NCBI RefSeq assembly: GCF_028618435.1
Contig: NZ_JAQISW010000002.1
Span: forward strand, 124,001-188,000
Source of the DNA: Bartonella sp. MM73XJBT.G
GTDB taxonomy: Bacteria > Pseudomonadota > Alphaproteobacteria > Rhizobiales > Rhizobiaceae
DNA: 64,000 nt
Direction: 5' to 3'
The notes below the pieces were generated by a model, which was not told the DNA's origin, ran no database searches, and saw only the letters and a list, made by a program, of their open reading frames with translations. Below, piece after piece: positions 26,323 to 38,056 of this stretch. The position numbers and the translations under genes were made by a program. Numbering within the stretch: position 1 is the first letter of the stretch; the number at the start of each line of letters is the position of its first letter.

Positions 26323-28533
26323 ATGAATCCTTGTAATAACATTATAATTACACCAAAGCTCATTGCACAACACGGCTTAAAAGAGGATGAATATCAACGT
26401 ATCCTGACATTAATCGGAAGAGAACCAACATTTACTGAACTGGGAATTTTTTCTGCAATGTGGAACGAGCATTGTTCCTATAAATCCTCTAAGAAATGGC
26501 TCAAAACGCTTCCCACAGAAGGAAAGTGTGTTATTCAAGGTCCTGGTGAAAATGCTGGTGTTGTTGATATTGGTGAGGGGCAATGTGTTGTTTTCAAAAT
26601 GGAAAGTCATAATCATCCTTCTTATATCGAACCTTATCAAGGGGCTGCGACAGGCGTTGGTGGTATTTTACGTGATGTCTTTACAATGGGTGCCCGTCCT
26701 GTTGCTGCGATGAATGCATTGCGTTTTGGTGCTCCTGATCACCCTCGAACACGCCATCTTGTCTCTGGTGTTGTGTCTGGAATAGGTGGTTACAGCAATT
26801 CTTTTGGTGTTCCAACAGTTGGTGGAGAAGTCAATTTTGATGAGCGCTATAATGGCAATATCCTCGTTAACGCTTTTGTTGCCGGTATTGCAAAGACAGA
26901 TGCTCTTTTTTATTCCAAAGCACAAGGAATCGGACTCCCTGTTGTTTATCTTGGTGCAAAAACAGGGCGCGATGGTGTTGGTGGAGCAACAATGGCTTCT
27001 GCTGAATTTGATGATTCAATCAGTGAAAAACGCCCAACCGTTCAAGTTGGTGATCCTTTTACAGAAAAATGTCTTCTTGAAGCATGTTTAGAGCTCATGG
27101 AACTTGGAGCCGTGGTTGCTATTCAGGACATGGGGGCCGCAGGTCTCACCTCTTCTGCCGTTGAAATGGGTGCAAAGGGAAATCTAGGCATACAGCTTAA
27201 TCTCGATAAAGTTCCCGTTCGTGAAGAAAACATGACAGCCTATGAAATGATGCTTTCTGAAAGTCAAGAGCGCATGCTCATGGTCCTTAAACCAGAGCTA
27301 GAAAAACAAGCAGCAGCAATTTTTCATAAGTGGGGGCTTCATTTTTCCATTATAGGAAAAACCACTGATGATTTACGTTTCCGTGTATTTCATCAAGGAG
27401 AAGAAGTTGTTAATCTTCCCATCAAAGAACTTGGTGATGAAGCACCTGTTTATGATCGTCCTTGGAGTGAACCTGCAAAAAAAACACCTCTGAAAGCAGA
27501 AGACGTCAAAAAAGTTGAGAATCTTGGTGATGTGCTTTTGACTTTATTGAATTCTGCTAATCAAAGTTCACGACGATGGGTTTATGAACAATATGATACG
27601 CTTATCCAAGGAAATAGCCTTATTTGTCCAGGAAGTAACGCAGGCGTTATCCGCGTCAGTAATAAGAGTAAACGAGCTCTTGCTTTTTCTTCTGACGTAA
27701 CACCGCGCTATTGTGAAGCAGACCCTTATGAGGGAGGAAAACAAGCTGTTGCAGAATGCTGGAGAAATATTAGCACGACAGGTGCAACACCACTAGCTGC
27801 GACAGATAATCTCAATTTTGGAAACCCTGAAAAATCTGAAATCATGGGACAACTCGTTTTTGCAATTAAAGGCATCGGAGAAGCTTGCAGAATCCTCGAC
27901 TTCCCTATCGTTTCAGGCAATGTTTCTCTTTACAACGAAACAAATGGAGAAGCTATTCTTCCTACCCCCACAATTGCTGGTGTAGGCCTTCTAAGTGATT
28001 GGTCAAAAATGGTAACAATAAGTGGTATGCAAAATGGAGATAGTATCATTTTAGTGGGAGATTGCGGCTCTCATTTAGGACAATCAATCTATGCACGTGA
28101 CATTTTAAATATTGATGCAGGAGCCCCTCCCCCTGTAGATTTACAACTTGAAAAAAAGCATGGTCAATTTGTCCGCGATGTCATTCATAACGGTTTTATT
28201 CATGCCGCTCATGACATTTCTGATGGAGGACTAGCGATTGCGCTTGCAGAAATGGTCATTAAAGCAGGTAAAGGAATCAAGGTAAAATTAAGCAATAAAT
28301 CTCCCCACCATGCAGAACTTTTTGGAGAAGACCAAGGGCGTTATCTTTTAGCCGTCAAGCCTGATGCTCTCAACAGTCTTAAAGAGCATGCACAAAACCA
28401 TGCCGTTTCTTTAATAGAGCTAGGTCACGTTGAGGGAGATTCCCTTAATATAGATGAGATATTCACACTTTCAGTAAAAAATCTTACACAAGCTTATGAA
28501 AACTGGTTTCCACAGTTTATGGGTGAAGCGTAA
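26323..28533 (+). CDS. purL: FGAM synthetase subunit PurL (small type)
   Basis: Synthetase subunit that converts FGAR to FGAM with ATP and the ammonia from PurQ. At 736 residues it is the short form, lacking the fused glutaminase. Signatures include [49 protein letters not shown], the repeat AIM-like domain with [14 protein letters not shown], and [15 protein letters not shown]. The ribosome site is weak (GACGGG). bolA follows after 60 bp on the same strand. Confidence 0.97.
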   Translation: MNPCNNIIITPKLIAQHGLKEDEYQRILTLIGREPTFTELGIFSAMWNEHCSYKSSKKWLKTLPTEGKCVIQGPGENAGVVDIGEGQCVVFKMESHNHPSYIEPYQGAATGVGGILRDVFTMGARPVAAMNALRFGAPDHPRTRHLVSGVVSGIGGYSNSFGVPTVGGEVNFDERYNGNILVNAFVAGIAKTDALFYSKAQGIGLPVVYLGAKTGRDGVGGATMASAEFDDSISEKRPTVQVGDPFTEKCLLEACLELMELGAVVAIQDMGAAGLTSSAVEMGAKGNLGIQLNLDKVPVREENMTAYEMMLSESQERMLMVLKPELEKQAAAIFHKWGLHFSIIGKTTDDLRFRVFHQGEEVVNLPIKELGDEAPVYDRPWSEPAKKTPLKAEDVKKVENLGDVLLTLLNSANQSSRRWVYEQYDTLIQGNSLICPGSNAGVIRVSNKSKRALAFSSDVTPRYCEADPYEGGKQAVAECWRNISTTGATPLAATDNLNFGNPEKSEIMGQLVFAIKGIGEACRILDFPIVSGNVSLYNETNGEAILPTPTIAGVGLLSDWSKMVTISGMQNGDSIILVGDCGSHLGQSIYARDILNIDAGAPPPVDLQLEKKHGQFVRDVIHNGFIHAAHDISDGGLAIALAEMVIKAGKGIKVKLSNKSPHHAELFGEDQGRYLLAVKPDALNSLKEHAQNHAVSLIELGHVEGDSLNIDEIFTLSVKNLTQAYENWFPQFMGEA

Positions 28534-28593
28534 AAAATTATTCTTTCTCTTAAAACAACTCTTGCAAAAAATGAACGACATAGGAGAATAACG

Positions 28594-28827
28594 ATGGCAA
28601 TGAGTGCCCATACAATTGAAAAGCTTATTCTTGAAGGTATTCCTGATGCTACTGTAACAATTCGTGATCTTGCTGGAGATGGGGAACATTATGCTGCAGA
28701 AGTTATTTCTGAAAGTTTTCGTGGTAAAACCCGTGTTCAGCAACATAAAATGGTCTATGATGCCCTTAAAGGTAATATGGGAAATGAACTTCACGCCTTA
28801 ATGTTACAAACAAATATCCCAAAATAA
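28594..28827 (+). CDS. BolA-family protein
   Basis: A 77-residue BolA/IbaG-type protein. Its partner is usually a monothiol glutaredoxin, together holding a [2Fe-2S] cluster used in iron signalling or cluster delivery. The family loop RDLAGDGEHYAAEVIS and the VQQHKMVYDAL helix are clear. AGGAG lies upstream of the ATG. The glutaredoxin gene follows after 95 bp, which supports a functional pair. Confidence 0.92.
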   Translation: MAMSAHTIEKLILEGIPDATVTIRDLAGDGEHYAAEVISESFRGKTRVQQHKMVYDALKGNMGNELHALMLQTNIPK

Positions 28828-28922
28828 TCTAAAATTTCTTCTTGCATTCATTCATTCAATAAGATTAAAAAATAGTACTAACATTATGCACTTATAAAAA
28901 TCTGAAATATTGAGGGATAAAA

Positions 28923-29255
28923 ATGACCACTATTCGTGATTTTATTGACAACGAAATTAAAGCAAACGACGTCATTTTATTCATGAAAGGAACACCTGAT
29001 GCTCCACAATGTGGTTTTTCAGGGCAGGTTGTTCAAATCCTTAACTATTTAGGATTAAATTATAAAGGGATTAATATTCTGACTTCCGACGAATTGCGTC
29101 AAGAGATCAAAGACTATTCGAATTGGCCAACAATTCCACAGCTTTATATCAAAGGTGAATTTATCGGAGGCTGTGATATTGTTAAAGAAATGTTTCAAAA
29201 CAATGAGTTACAGAAAATTTTGAAAGAAAAGAATATTCCTTGTAATCAGTCATAG
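28923..29255 (+). CDS. grxD: Monothiol glutaredoxin (Grx4 type)
   Basis: A 110-residue monothiol glutaredoxin with active-site CGFS at residues 30-33, in MKGTPDAPQCGFSGQ, and the glutathione-binding WPTIPQLYIKGEFIGGCDI segment. Such proteins carry and hand over [2Fe-2S] clusters and pair with BolA, here encoded directly upstream. GAGGG precedes the ATG. Confidence 0.96.
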   Translation: MTTIRDFIDNEIKANDVILFMKGTPDAPQCGFSGQVVQILNYLGLNYKGINILTSDELRQEIKDYSNWPTIPQLYIKGEFIGGCDIVKEMFQNNELQKILKEKNIPCNQS

Positions 29256-29328
29256 GTATCTTTCATTTTATTCAGACTCTTAAAAAGAGCTGTTTTCAGA
29301 AGAAATTTTTTTATTTCAAGGATGCCAT

Positions 29329-30585
29329 ATGTCATATTCAGTTGATGAACAAACGCATAGTGATGCGATTAGAAAAAAAATTGGTTATAAAGAATTTGTT
29401 ATTCTAATTGCTTCACTCATGGCTATTAACGCTATAGCTGTAGATATCATGTTACCAGCTATGCCCAATATTTTAGAAGGTTTAAATGTTCTCAACGAGA
29501 ATGATCAACATTATATCATTTCGAGTTATCTTATTAGTTATGGTATTGCTCAAATATTTTTTGGTCCAATAAGCGATCGATATGGGCGACGTAAACTTAT
29601 GCTTATTGGGCTTGCTTTTTATTCATTTACAGCGATTGGTTGTGCCTTTGTAACTGATTTTTCTCTCTTACTTATTTTGCGTGTCTTGCAAGGCATTGGA
29701 GGAGCCTCTATGCGCGTTCTTACAGTTTCTGTCGTCCGTGATCTTTACAGTGGTCGTAAAATGGCAGAAGTCATGTCTATTGTTATGATGGTTTTTCTTG
29801 TTGCGCCAATGGTTGGTCCCGCAACAGGACAAATCATTTTACTGCTCGGGCACTGGCAATTTATTTTTGTTTTCATGGCAATGATTAGTTTTGGGTTGAT
29901 GATTTGGATTCTATTTCGCTTGCCTGAAACACTCCATGAACAACGCCCTCTTTCCTTTTTTTCAGTCAGACATAACTTATGGATTGTTGTGACAAATCGT
30001 ACAACACTTTGCTACACACTCGCAACGTCCATCATTTTAGGCTGCATTTTTATTGCTGTTAATACATCACAACAAACCTATGAAGGAATTTATAATTTAG
30101 GCTTTTGGTTTCCGATAGTATTTGCCATCGGTGCTGCATTTCAGGCTTTTTCATCATTCATGAATTCTCAACTTGTCGGACGTCTTGGAATGCGGCGTAT
30201 TGCCCATACGATGCTTTTGCTCTTTTGTGCCACTTCATGCATTTGGTTTATTGGATCTATCTTAGCAGGTGGCGTTCTCCCTTTTCCTTTTTATATGACG
30301 TTATATTGTATATTAATGTTTACCTGCGGTGGTATTATGGCCAATTTCAATACACTTGCTCTCGAATCTGTGGGAGAAATTGCTGGTACAGCCTCTTCTG
30401 TCTCCGGCTTCCTCCAAACATCTATCGGTGCAGGACTGAGCTTTTTTATAGCCCAACAATTTAATGAAACAACCATTCCAAACTCAGCAGGATTTTTCTT
30501 TCTCAGTCTCGTTGCTATCCTTCTTGTCTTATGGGCTGAACGTGGTCATCTCTTTAGGCAATATCATCATAATCCTAACGAATAA
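29329..30585 (+). CDS. Bcr/CflA-type MFS multidrug exporter
   Basis: A 418-residue inner-membrane drug/H+ antiporter of the major facilitator superfamily with about 12 hydrophobic segments. The Bcr/CflA pattern is seen in INAIAVDIMLPAMPNI in the first helix, GPISDRYGRRKLMLIG as the loop 2-3 motif, and LRVLQGIGGASMRV in helix 4. The exact substrate cannot be told. AAGGATG lies close upstream of the ATG. It is separated from grxD by 73 bp. Confidence 0.9.
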   Translation: MSYSVDEQTHSDAIRKKIGYKEFVILIASLMAINAIAVDIMLPAMPNILEGLNVLNENDQHYIISSYLISYGIAQIFFGPISDRYGRRKLMLIGLAFYSFTAIGCAFVTDFSLLLILRVLQGIGGASMRVLTVSVVRDLYSGRKMAEVMSIVMMVFLVAPMVGPATGQIILLLGHWQFIFVFMAMISFGLMIWILFRLPETLHEQRPLSFFSVRHNLWIVVTNRTTLCYTLATSIILGCIFIAVNTSQQTYEGIYNLGFWFPIVFAIGAAFQAFSSFMNSQLVGRLGMRRIAHTMLLLFCATSCIWFIGSILAGGVLPFPFYMTLYCILMFTCGGIMANFNTLALESVGEIAGTASSVSGFLQTSIGAGLSFFIAQQFNETTIPNSAGFFFLSLVAILLVLWAERGHLFRQYHHNPNE

Positions 30586-30610
30586 TCATGCTTAAGAGAA
30601 AATTAATAAA

Positions 30611-30632
30611 ATCTTTCTTGAACAAGAAAGAT
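30611..30632. terminator. Hairpin after the MFS gene, probable terminator
   Basis: ATCTTTCTTG and CAAGAAAGAT form a perfect 10-bp stem around two bases, 25 bp after the MFS stop codon. No strong T run follows on the plus strand; on the minus strand the stem is followed by TTTATTAATT. It could therefore act in either direction between two convergent genes. Confidence 0.5.
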
Positions 30633-31066
30633 ACGCCTTTCACACAAAACAGAATGCCTCCAAATAGGACCCCCTTGATTTAAATATTTGTATATTTTTA
30701 TTTATAGATAATACACTTCTCAAAGCATCAAATCATTTCACGACAGCCTTTATGAATGATATAAACTTTCTATCATTCTCACACTTATGAAGCGTGTAAA
30801 CCTATTGCATTTATATTTCAGTTCCCAATCTTACAACAGCTCTTTGTACTTGAAACAAGTCATAAAAAAATTTAATACTTTTCTTTATAAATTTCTATTT
30901 ACAATAATACCAATTCATTTATGGTGTACAAACAAATCATTTTGATTGTTTCAACATCAAGAAGGTTTAAATAACAAAACCTATAGATATTAGAGCCTCT
31001 TATTTGAGATAAGAATAATATTATTATAAATTAATATATTATCATATAATAAAAACATTCTATTAT
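30633..31066. other. Intergenic region, nothing recognised
   Basis: About 430 bp of AT-rich DNA between the convergent MFS and parC genes. I find no ORF with a ribosome site, no RNA gene and no repeat. Confidence 0.6.
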
Positions 31067-33316
31067 TTAATTGGTAAATTTTCCTGATTTTGGAAATCCT
31101 TTTGGAACCAGACGTCCGACACCCGCACGTGTTCCCATCCATTCAATGAGATCACCAGCTTGACGGTTAAAGATTCGTTCAGCGGTATCCTGCCAACTTA
31201 AGCCTTCTGATAAATTAAAAGTCTTGGCATCAACAATACCACCCTCTTTGTAACGTTGTAAACGAACCCCTTTACCACGATTCATTTCCGGTATTTGTTC
31301 AATAGAAAAAATAAGCATTTTGCGGTTTTCACCAACCACGGCAACATGATCACCATTGACCGAAACACAAAGCTTTACCTTATCAGAAGACTTCACATTC
31401 ATCACTTGCTTTCCTTTTCGTGTATTGGCAATCACTTCTGTAGCAGGAACAATAAAGCCATTGCCCTGAGAGGAAACTAAGAGCAATTTTTCTTCTGCAT
31501 GATGCACAAAAGCTGTAAGAACATCATGCTCATCATCCATATCAACGACAAGACGAATGGGCTCACCATGTCCTCGTCCTCCAGGCAAACTATTTACACC
31601 AAGCGCAAAAAACTTTCCACCAGTACTTATCAGCACAATCTTATCAGTCGTAAATGCAGGAAATGCTAACTTTAAACGGTCTCCTTCTTTAAAAGAAAGC
31701 GCTTTATAGTCGTTCAAATGTCCCTTCAAAGCACGCATCCATCCCTTTTCAGAAATAACAACAGTCACCGGTTCTTTTTCGATCATTGCTTGTTGAATAT
31801 CGTCAAGATCATGTCTTGGCGCTTCTTCAAATGTCGTACGCCTTTTCCCTAAGAGCGTTTCAGGACCAAAAGTATTGCGAACTTTTTTAATTTCTTCTGA
31901 AATCATTTTCCATTGTTTTATAGGAGAACTTAACAAATTCTGTAGTTTTTCTTTTTCAACCTTTAAATTTTCAAATTCTTTACGAATTTCAAATTCCTCA
32001 AGCTTACGTAGAGAGCGCAAACGCATATTAAGAATAGCTTCAGCTTGATTTTCTGTTAATTCAAAACGCTTAATCAACTCCTTTTTCGGCTCATCTTCTT
32101 CACGAATAATCTGAATGACCTCATCGAGATTCAAATAGGCAATAAGATAGCCATGAAGAGTTTCCAATCGGCCATCAATTTGATCAAGCCGATAGTGAGA
32201 ACGTCGAATGAGTACTTCTTGACGATGTGCAAGCCATTGTTGCAAACTTTCTCGCAACGAGAGAACATTGGGTCTTTTTCCCAAAGATAGAACATTAAGA
32301 TTAAGAGGAAACCTTACTTCAAAATCAGTCAATTTAAAAAGGGATTCCATAAGAAGTTCAGGATCAACCGACCGATTTTTAGGAACAAGCACAATGCGGA
32401 TATCTTCTGCTGATTCATCTTGAATATCCTCAAGCATTGGTAAGCGTCGCGCAAGCAACAATTCCGCAGTTTTTTCAATAAGACGTGACTTTTGAATTTG
32501 ATAGGGAATTTCAGTTACAACAATCACATAAGAACCACGGCTACCAGTTTCCTGATGCCAACGTGAACGTAATCGAAAAAAACCCCGCCCTATACGATAA
32601 GATTCCTCAATACTCTTTTTAGCTTCAACCAAAATACCACCGGTTGGGAAATCAGGTCCCAGTACAAATTGATTTAAATCCTCATCACGCGTATCCGGAT
32701 GCGCAATCAAATGCAGCGCCGCATCACAGAGCTCAGCAACATTGTGAGGAGGAATAGATGTTGCCATACCAACAGCAATACCTGAAGAACCATTGGCTAA
32801 AAGATTAGGAAAAGCACCTGGTAGAACAACAGGCTCTTCATCTTCTTCATTATAGGTCAAACGAAAATCAATAGCATTTTCATTAATTCCCTCAAGCAAC
32901 AATGCAGCTACTTCAGTCATGCGTGCTTCGGTATAACGCATAGCCGCAGCATTATCACCATCAATATTACCAAAGTTGCCTTGTCCATCAACCAACGGAT
33001 AACGAACCGCAAAACTTTGAGCCAAACGCACCAAAGCATCATAAATAGAAGCATCTCCATGAGGATGAAATTTTCCCATGACATCACCAACAATCCGCGC
33101 ACATTTCGCATAAGATTGTCCAGGGTTCAGTTTGAGAAGACGCATCGCATGAACAATCCGACGATGGACAGGTTTCAATCCATCACGCACATCAGGCAAT
33201 GCACGATGCGTAATCGTAGAAAGTGCATAAGCTAAATAGCGTTCCTGTAAAGCAGAACGTAATTCTATTGGCTCAATATGTTCATCATCAAAAGGTAAAT
33301 TCATTTTATCAGACAT
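31067..33316 (-). CDS. parC: DNA topoisomerase IV subunit A
   Basis: Breaks and rejoins DNA in topoisomerase IV, which unlinks daughter chromosomes. The 749-residue protein has [18 protein letters not shown], the catalytic Tyr at about 128 in MRYTEARM, and a C-terminal beta-propeller ([28 protein letters not shown]). I call ParC rather than GyrA from its length and from the lack of a GyrA-box-like motif. In the quinolone-binding loop [16 protein letters not shown], Ala89 stands where E. coli ParC has Ser80, while Asp93 fills the Glu84 place. It is alone on its transcript. Confidence 0.93.
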   Translation of the reverse strand: MSDKMNLPFDDEHIEPIELRSALQERYLAYALSTITHRALPDVRDGLKPVHRRIVHAMRLLKLNPGQSYAKCARIVGDVMGKFHPHGDASIYDALVRLAQSFAVRYPLVDGQGNFGNIDGDNAAAMRYTEARMTEVAALLLEGINENAIDFRLTYNEEDEEPVVLPGAFPNLLANGSSGIAVGMATSIPPHNVAELCDAALHLIAHPDTRDEDLNQFVLGPDFPTGGILVEAKKSIEESYRIGRGFFRLRSRWHQETGSRGSYVIVVTEIPYQIQKSRLIEKTAELLLARRLPMLEDIQDESAEDIRIVLVPKNRSVDPELLMESLFKLTDFEVRFPLNLNVLSLGKRPNVLSLRESLQQWLAHRQEVLIRRSHYRLDQIDGRLETLHGYLIAYLNLDEVIQIIREEDEPKKELIKRFELTENQAEAILNMRLRSLRKLEEFEIRKEFENLKVEKEKLQNLLSSPIKQWKMISEEIKKVRNTFGPETLLGKRRTTFEEAPRHDLDDIQQAMIEKEPVTVVISEKGWMRALKGHLNDYKALSFKEGDRLKLAFPAFTTDKIVLISTGGKFFALGVNSLPGGRGHGEPIRLVVDMDDEHDVLTAFVHHAEEKLLLVSSQGNGFIVPATEVIANTRKGKQVMNVKSSDKVKLCVSVNGDHVAVVGENRKMLIFSIEQIPEMNRGKGVRLQRYKEGGIVDAKTFNLSEGLSWQDTAERIFNRQAGDLIEWMGTRAGVGRLVPKGFPKSGKFTN

Positions 33317-34473
33317 AATGTTAGAACAAAAATTCCCACAATAATAAGAAATTATCGTGTAGGATTTATTTAATGAAAACTTTTATGAGTAAACTTTTTT
33401 ATTAAAAGTCAACAACATAAAAATAAACGTTGTAATTAGAACATGAACAGAAAATTATATCAATTTGAAAAATTTATACATATCTCTTCCCTCTTGTTCT
33501 AAACAATATATGAAAATATTTTCATTGTTAAGGAAAGCAACAAGTCTTTTTAAATAAATAAAAATCTAAAAAACTGTGCTATTATTACTAAGCAAACTGG
33601 AGTTACGATATAACTTTTCAAAACGATGTGAAATAAAATTTTATCATTTTTTCGACAACAACAATTTCTTCCAAAAAATATTTTGCACACAGATTATTCT
33701 CAACAAAAATCTTATCGAAAGCTTTACTAAATCCAATGATATAATTTAACGGCTATAAAGAGCTATTCCATCCTTTTAGGGCTAACAAAAGCACCTTTTA
33801 AAAATCATCTTTTAATATAAAGGTGGATTGTATAACAACTTCATCCCGTTTTTCTATGAAAAACTTAAAAAATATTCAAAGCTTATAGAGTGCTTAAGAT
33901 TAAGTTAATAAGAAGCTAAAATGCATTATTTTCATAAACACAAAGAGAGATAATTATCTTTTATAATCTTGTAAAAACTTCAACAAAATACAGATAAGGT
34001 ATTGATATATAAAGATAATTTATTCATTTACAACTTAAAATAAAATCCCAAGTATTCTAAAGTTTTCTCATTTCCAATTTATTCATAATAAATCAATCAC
34101 AATCACTTTCCTGTTTATCACAAAGGAAGGAGCGACTATCTAAGAAAGGAACCAAATACTGAGACCCTTTGCATACAAAAACCACCAGCAATATAAAAAC
34201 CTAGAAAGGAAAATGACGAACTTATCCTTTATGAATAAAGATGGCAATGGCTTTTATATCATTCATGAGGTTTTCAATTATATTCTTTACGAGCGAGCAT
34301 CATAACACAAGATCGACTACATTGAGAGATATTTTTTATAAAAAATGCCTCTTGAAGGATTAATATAATAGCATTTTTTACCTCTCTAAGTCCATAAACA
34401 ACAGATATTCTCTTGAGATGCATCAAAGTTTTGCACTACTGAGAAAGAGACGACAACAATCTATAAATCGATT
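33317..34473. other. Long intergenic region, nothing recognised
   Basis: About 1.16 kb between parC (start side) and aspS (stop side), both on the minus strand. It is very AT-rich with stops in all frames. I see no tRNA, repeat array or gene fragment that I can name. It probably holds the parC promoter next to 33317. Such long gene-free stretches are typical of eroding Bartonella-like genomes. Confidence 0.6.
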
Positions 34474-36267
34474 TTATGAATTATTTTTGTGAGGAGGAGC
34501 CATGCGGATTCCTAAATCACGTAATTGTATAGAAGAAACATCAGATGGCGCACTCATCAAAAGATCAAGTGCCTGTTGATTCATAGGAAATAAAGCAACT
34601 TCACGTAAATTTTTAACACCTTGCAACAGCATAATGATGCGGTCAATTCCCGCAGCCATACCGCCGTGAGGTGGAGCTCCATAATGGAATGCGCGATAAA
34701 GACCACCAAAACGATCTTTCACAACTTCCTTAGAAAGTCCTACAAGTTCAAAAACTTTAATCATCATTTCAGGTAAGTGATTACGAATTCCACCGGATGC
34801 AATCTCATAACCATTACAAACAAGATCATATTGAAAAGCTTTAAGCGTAAGAGGATCTTGACACTCAAGAGCATTTTCTCCTCCTTGAGGCATAGAAAAA
34901 GGATTATGGGCAAAATCAAGCTTTTTCTCATCTTCATTCCACTCAAAAAATGGAAAATCAACAATCCACGCTAAAGAAAAACTCTCTCTATCAACAAGGT
35001 TTAATTCTTCTCCTACCCGTGTGCGAGCTGCTCCAGCAAAAGATGCAAATTTTTTGGGATCTCCAGCTACAAAAAAACAAGCATCACCACTTTCAAGTCC
35101 AAGTTGCACACGAAGCGCTTCAGTTCGCTGTTCACCAATATTTTTGGCAATAGGCCCTGCTCCTTCATATTTTCCTTCCTCTTCACGCCAGAAAATATAA
35201 CCGAGCCCTGGTTGCCCCTCACCTTGTGCCCATACATTCATACGATCACAAAAAGCACGGCTTCCACCCGTTTTAGCCGGAATAGCCCACACTTGTGCAT
35301 TTTCATCATTCGCTAAAATCTGAGCAAAAACTTTGAAACTAGAATTGTAAAAATGCTGAGAAACATCTTCCATAATAATCGGATTACGCAAATCAGGTTT
35401 ATCAGAACCGTATTTCCGCATTGCTTCATCATAAGAAATGCGAGGAAAGTTTTGTGTCACTGTTTTTCCATTTGCAAATTCTTCAAAAATAGAACGCATA
35501 ATAGATTCCATAGTTGTTAAAACATCTTCCTGCTCAACAAAACTCATTTCAACATCTAATTGATAAAATTCACCAGGAAGACGGTCAGCCCGTGGATCCT
35601 CATCTCTAAAACATGGTGCAATTTGAAAATAACGATCAAAACCTGACATCATCAACAACTGTTTATATTGTTGTGGTGCTTGCGGTAGTGCATAAAATTT
35701 TCCCTGATGAACACGACTTGGAACCAAAAAATCACGTGCACCTTCCGGCGATGAGGCTGTCAAAAGCGGTGTTGTGAATTCCGTAAAACCATTATTTTGC
35801 ATAGCCCGTCTCATAGCCGCAATAATTTCAGTCCGACGCATGATATTTTTGTGCATAGTCTCCCGACGCAAATCAAGAAAACGATATTTTAATCGGATAT
35901 CTTCTGGATAATCAGGCTCACCAAAAACCGGTAAAGGAAGCTCTTCAGATTTTGAAAGAATTTCTACCTCTTGTGCAAAAATTTCAATCTCACCTGTTGG
36001 AAGCGTTGCATTAATAACCTCATCAGACCGTGCGCATACCTCCCCATCTACACGAATAACCCATTCAGAACGCACTTTTTCAATAACTTTAAAAGCCGGA
36101 GAAGCTGGATCCGCAACAATTTGTGTGATTCCAAAATGATCACGTAAATCCACAAAAAGAATTCCTCCATGATCACGAACACGATGAACCCATCCCGAAA
36201 GACGAACTTGTGTTCCTACATCACATCTACGAAGGGTCGCACAATGATGACTACGATAACGGTGCAT
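34474..36267 (-). CDS. aspS: Aspartyl-tRNA synthetase
   Basis: Class II synthetase that charges tRNA-Asp. The 597-residue product has the N-terminal OB-fold anticodon-binding domain ([20 protein letters not shown]), motif 2 ([20 protein letters not shown]), a bacterial GAD insertion in the middle, and motif 3 ([14 protein letters not shown]). I place the start at the ATG at 36267 ([14 protein letters not shown]), which matches the family. The open frame runs 36 codons further upstream to 36375 with a hydrophobic leader that does not belong to the protein. It is divergent from rnd. Confidence 0.96.
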   Translation of the reverse strand: MHRYRSHHCATLRRCDVGTQVRLSGWVHRVRDHGGILFVDLRDHFGITQIVADPASPAFKVIEKVRSEWVIRVDGEVCARSDEVINATLPTGEIEIFAQEVEILSKSEELPLPVFGEPDYPEDIRLKYRFLDLRRETMHKNIMRRTEIIAAMRRAMQNNGFTEFTTPLLTASSPEGARDFLVPSRVHQGKFYALPQAPQQYKQLLMMSGFDRYFQIAPCFRDEDPRADRLPGEFYQLDVEMSFVEQEDVLTTMESIMRSIFEEFANGKTVTQNFPRISYDEAMRKYGSDKPDLRNPIIMEDVSQHFYNSSFKVFAQILANDENAQVWAIPAKTGGSRAFCDRMNVWAQGEGQPGLGYIFWREEEGKYEGAGPIAKNIGEQRTEALRVQLGLESGDACFFVAGDPKKFASFAGAARTRVGEELNLVDRESFSLAWIVDFPFFEWNEDEKKLDFAHNPFSMPQGGENALECQDPLTLKAFQYDLVCNGYEIASGGIRNHLPEMMIKVFELVGLSKEVVKDRFGGLYRAFHYGAPPHGGMAAGIDRIIMLLQGVKNLREVALFPMNQQALDLLMSAPSDVSSIQLRDLGIRMAPPHKNNS

Positions 36268-36401
36268 GTTTTTTTGCCTTTGATTATAATATTCACATGC
36301 GTTACAAACGCTTTTTAATAACCATTTGTCAAGATATGAGAATAAAAACGCGAAAATAAAGTCAATAAAAGACAAATTTAAATTTATTGAATTATAATAG
36401 A

Positions 36402-37556
36402 ATGATGAATCTTATTACACAAACAACAGATCTTGAAATTGCACTTAACACTCTACGTACCTCTGACTTTGTAACAGTTGATACTGAGTTTATCCGCGAA
36501 ACAACTTTTTGGCCTCAACTGTGTTTAATTCAGCTCGCATCACCAGATGTTACAGTTCTCATTGATCCCATAGCGCCAGATATTGATTTACAACCCTTTT
36601 TTGACCTTATGATCAATAAAAAAGTTGTCAAAGTTTTTCATGCTGCTCGCCAAGATATTGAAACAATTTATCATCTTGGAGGTGTTATTCCTTCCCCTCT
36701 CTTCGACACACAAATAGCAGGATCAATTTGTGGATTTGGTGATTCTATCTCCTATGATCAAATTGTACAACGCTGCACAGGACATCATCTTGATAAATCC
36801 TCCCGCTTTACAGACTGGAGTTGTCGCCCGCTGTCTGAAAAACAACTGCTCTATGCCCTTGCTGATGTCACTCATCTAAGAGATGTTTACCTCCTCTTAA
36901 AAAAGAGGTTAGAAAAAAATCAACGTGTTCACTGGATGGACGATGAAATAACAGTCCTTTTGAATCCTAAAACCTATGATATGCCAGAAGATGAAGCATG
37001 GGAAAAGGTGAAAGGAAAAGTTAAAAAACCGCGTGAACTTGCTGTATTACAAAAAATAGCAGCTTGGCGTGAACGTGAAGCACGAAAATACAATATGCCC
37101 CGTCGCCATATCATGAAAGATGAATGTCTTATAGAAATAGCAACCCAACAACCAAAAGATGAAACTGCATTAAAACGATTGCGCAGTCTTAATAAAAATT
37201 GGGATAAACGCTCAATTGCACAATCATTAATTAAAGCTATCCATGAAGGTTTAGAGGTCGACCTTTCTACTTTACCTCCCATCCCCAAACATAGTCCACT
37301 CAATGATACGACAGCCGCTGTTATTGATCTGCTTAAAGTATTATTAAAACTTGTTGCAAACGAAAACAGTATTGCCCCTAAAATTATTGCAACATCTAAT
37401 GATTTAGAAAAAATTGCTAATGGAGGAACGAAGAAAAATATCCCCGCTATGAATGGTTGGCGCTATGAAATATTTGGTCAAAAAGCCGAACAACTCCTAA
37501 AGGGGCAGATAGGTTTTTACTTTAATGATGGAAAAATAAGCACAAAACAGCTTTAA
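36402..37556 (+). CDS. rnd: Ribonuclease D
   Basis: 3'-5' exoribonuclease that trims tRNA precursors. The 384-residue protein has the DEDDy exonuclease domain: [19 protein letters not shown] with the first Asp and Glu, [15 protein letters not shown] with the second Asp, and [11 protein letters not shown] with Tyr and the last Asp. An HRDC domain follows ([20 protein letters not shown]). The start at 36402 (ATG ATG) is preferred over a TTG at 36387; no strong ribosome site is visible for either. Confidence 0.93.
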   Translation: MMNLITQTTDLEIALNTLRTSDFVTVDTEFIRETTFWPQLCLIQLASPDVTVLIDPIAPDIDLQPFFDLMINKKVVKVFHAARQDIETIYHLGGVIPSPLFDTQIAGSICGFGDSISYDQIVQRCTGHHLDKSSRFTDWSCRPLSEKQLLYALADVTHLRDVYLLLKKRLEKNQRVHWMDDEITVLLNPKTYDMPEDEAWEKVKGKVKKPRELAVLQKIAAWREREARKYNMPRRHIMKDECLIEIATQQPKDETALKRLRSLNKNWDKRSIAQSLIKAIHEGLEVDLSTLPPIPKHSPLNDTTAAVIDLLKVLLKLVANENSIAPKIIATSNDLEKIANGGTKKNIPAMNGWRYEIFGQKAEQLLKGQIGFYFNDGKISTKQL

Positions 37557-38056
37557 TGGGCATTTCCCCCACATTCTAAGATTTCTATAAAATCTCCTAA
37601 AGAGGGCCCTATTCTATATTACGATGAGCGGAAACTCAAAAGAGAAAAATTTGTAATCGTACTTTATGAAATCAATTTTATTTGAAATAATATAAAAGAA
37701 CTTTTGAGTAAATTTGAAATATTCTCATTTAAAAAATCCTTTACGCTCCTTATTATCTACATCGACTGGTATGCTCATAGGATAACACAAATAGAATAAA
37801 TAAAATCTGCTGCTGACAAATTTAAAAACTTAAATAATAAACGCTTGCTAAAGAGGACAGCTTAATCTTTGTCAGATCAATCAAATAACAACCTTATTTA
37901 AAAAAAATCTAAAAAACACAAAGCTTTTCATAAAAGTTTTAAAAAGAAAAATTCTTAATCAAAATTGCAATCCAATAATTAAAAATGAGTGAGCATAAAA
38001 AACTTAAAATACCTAATCTTTTAAGATCTAAAACGAGAATAAATTAGGAGAAAAAA
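37557..38056. other. Intergenic region, nothing recognised
   Basis: About 500 bp between the convergent rnd and ppx genes. It is AT-rich; I see no gene, RNA or convincing terminator hairpin. Confidence 0.6.
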
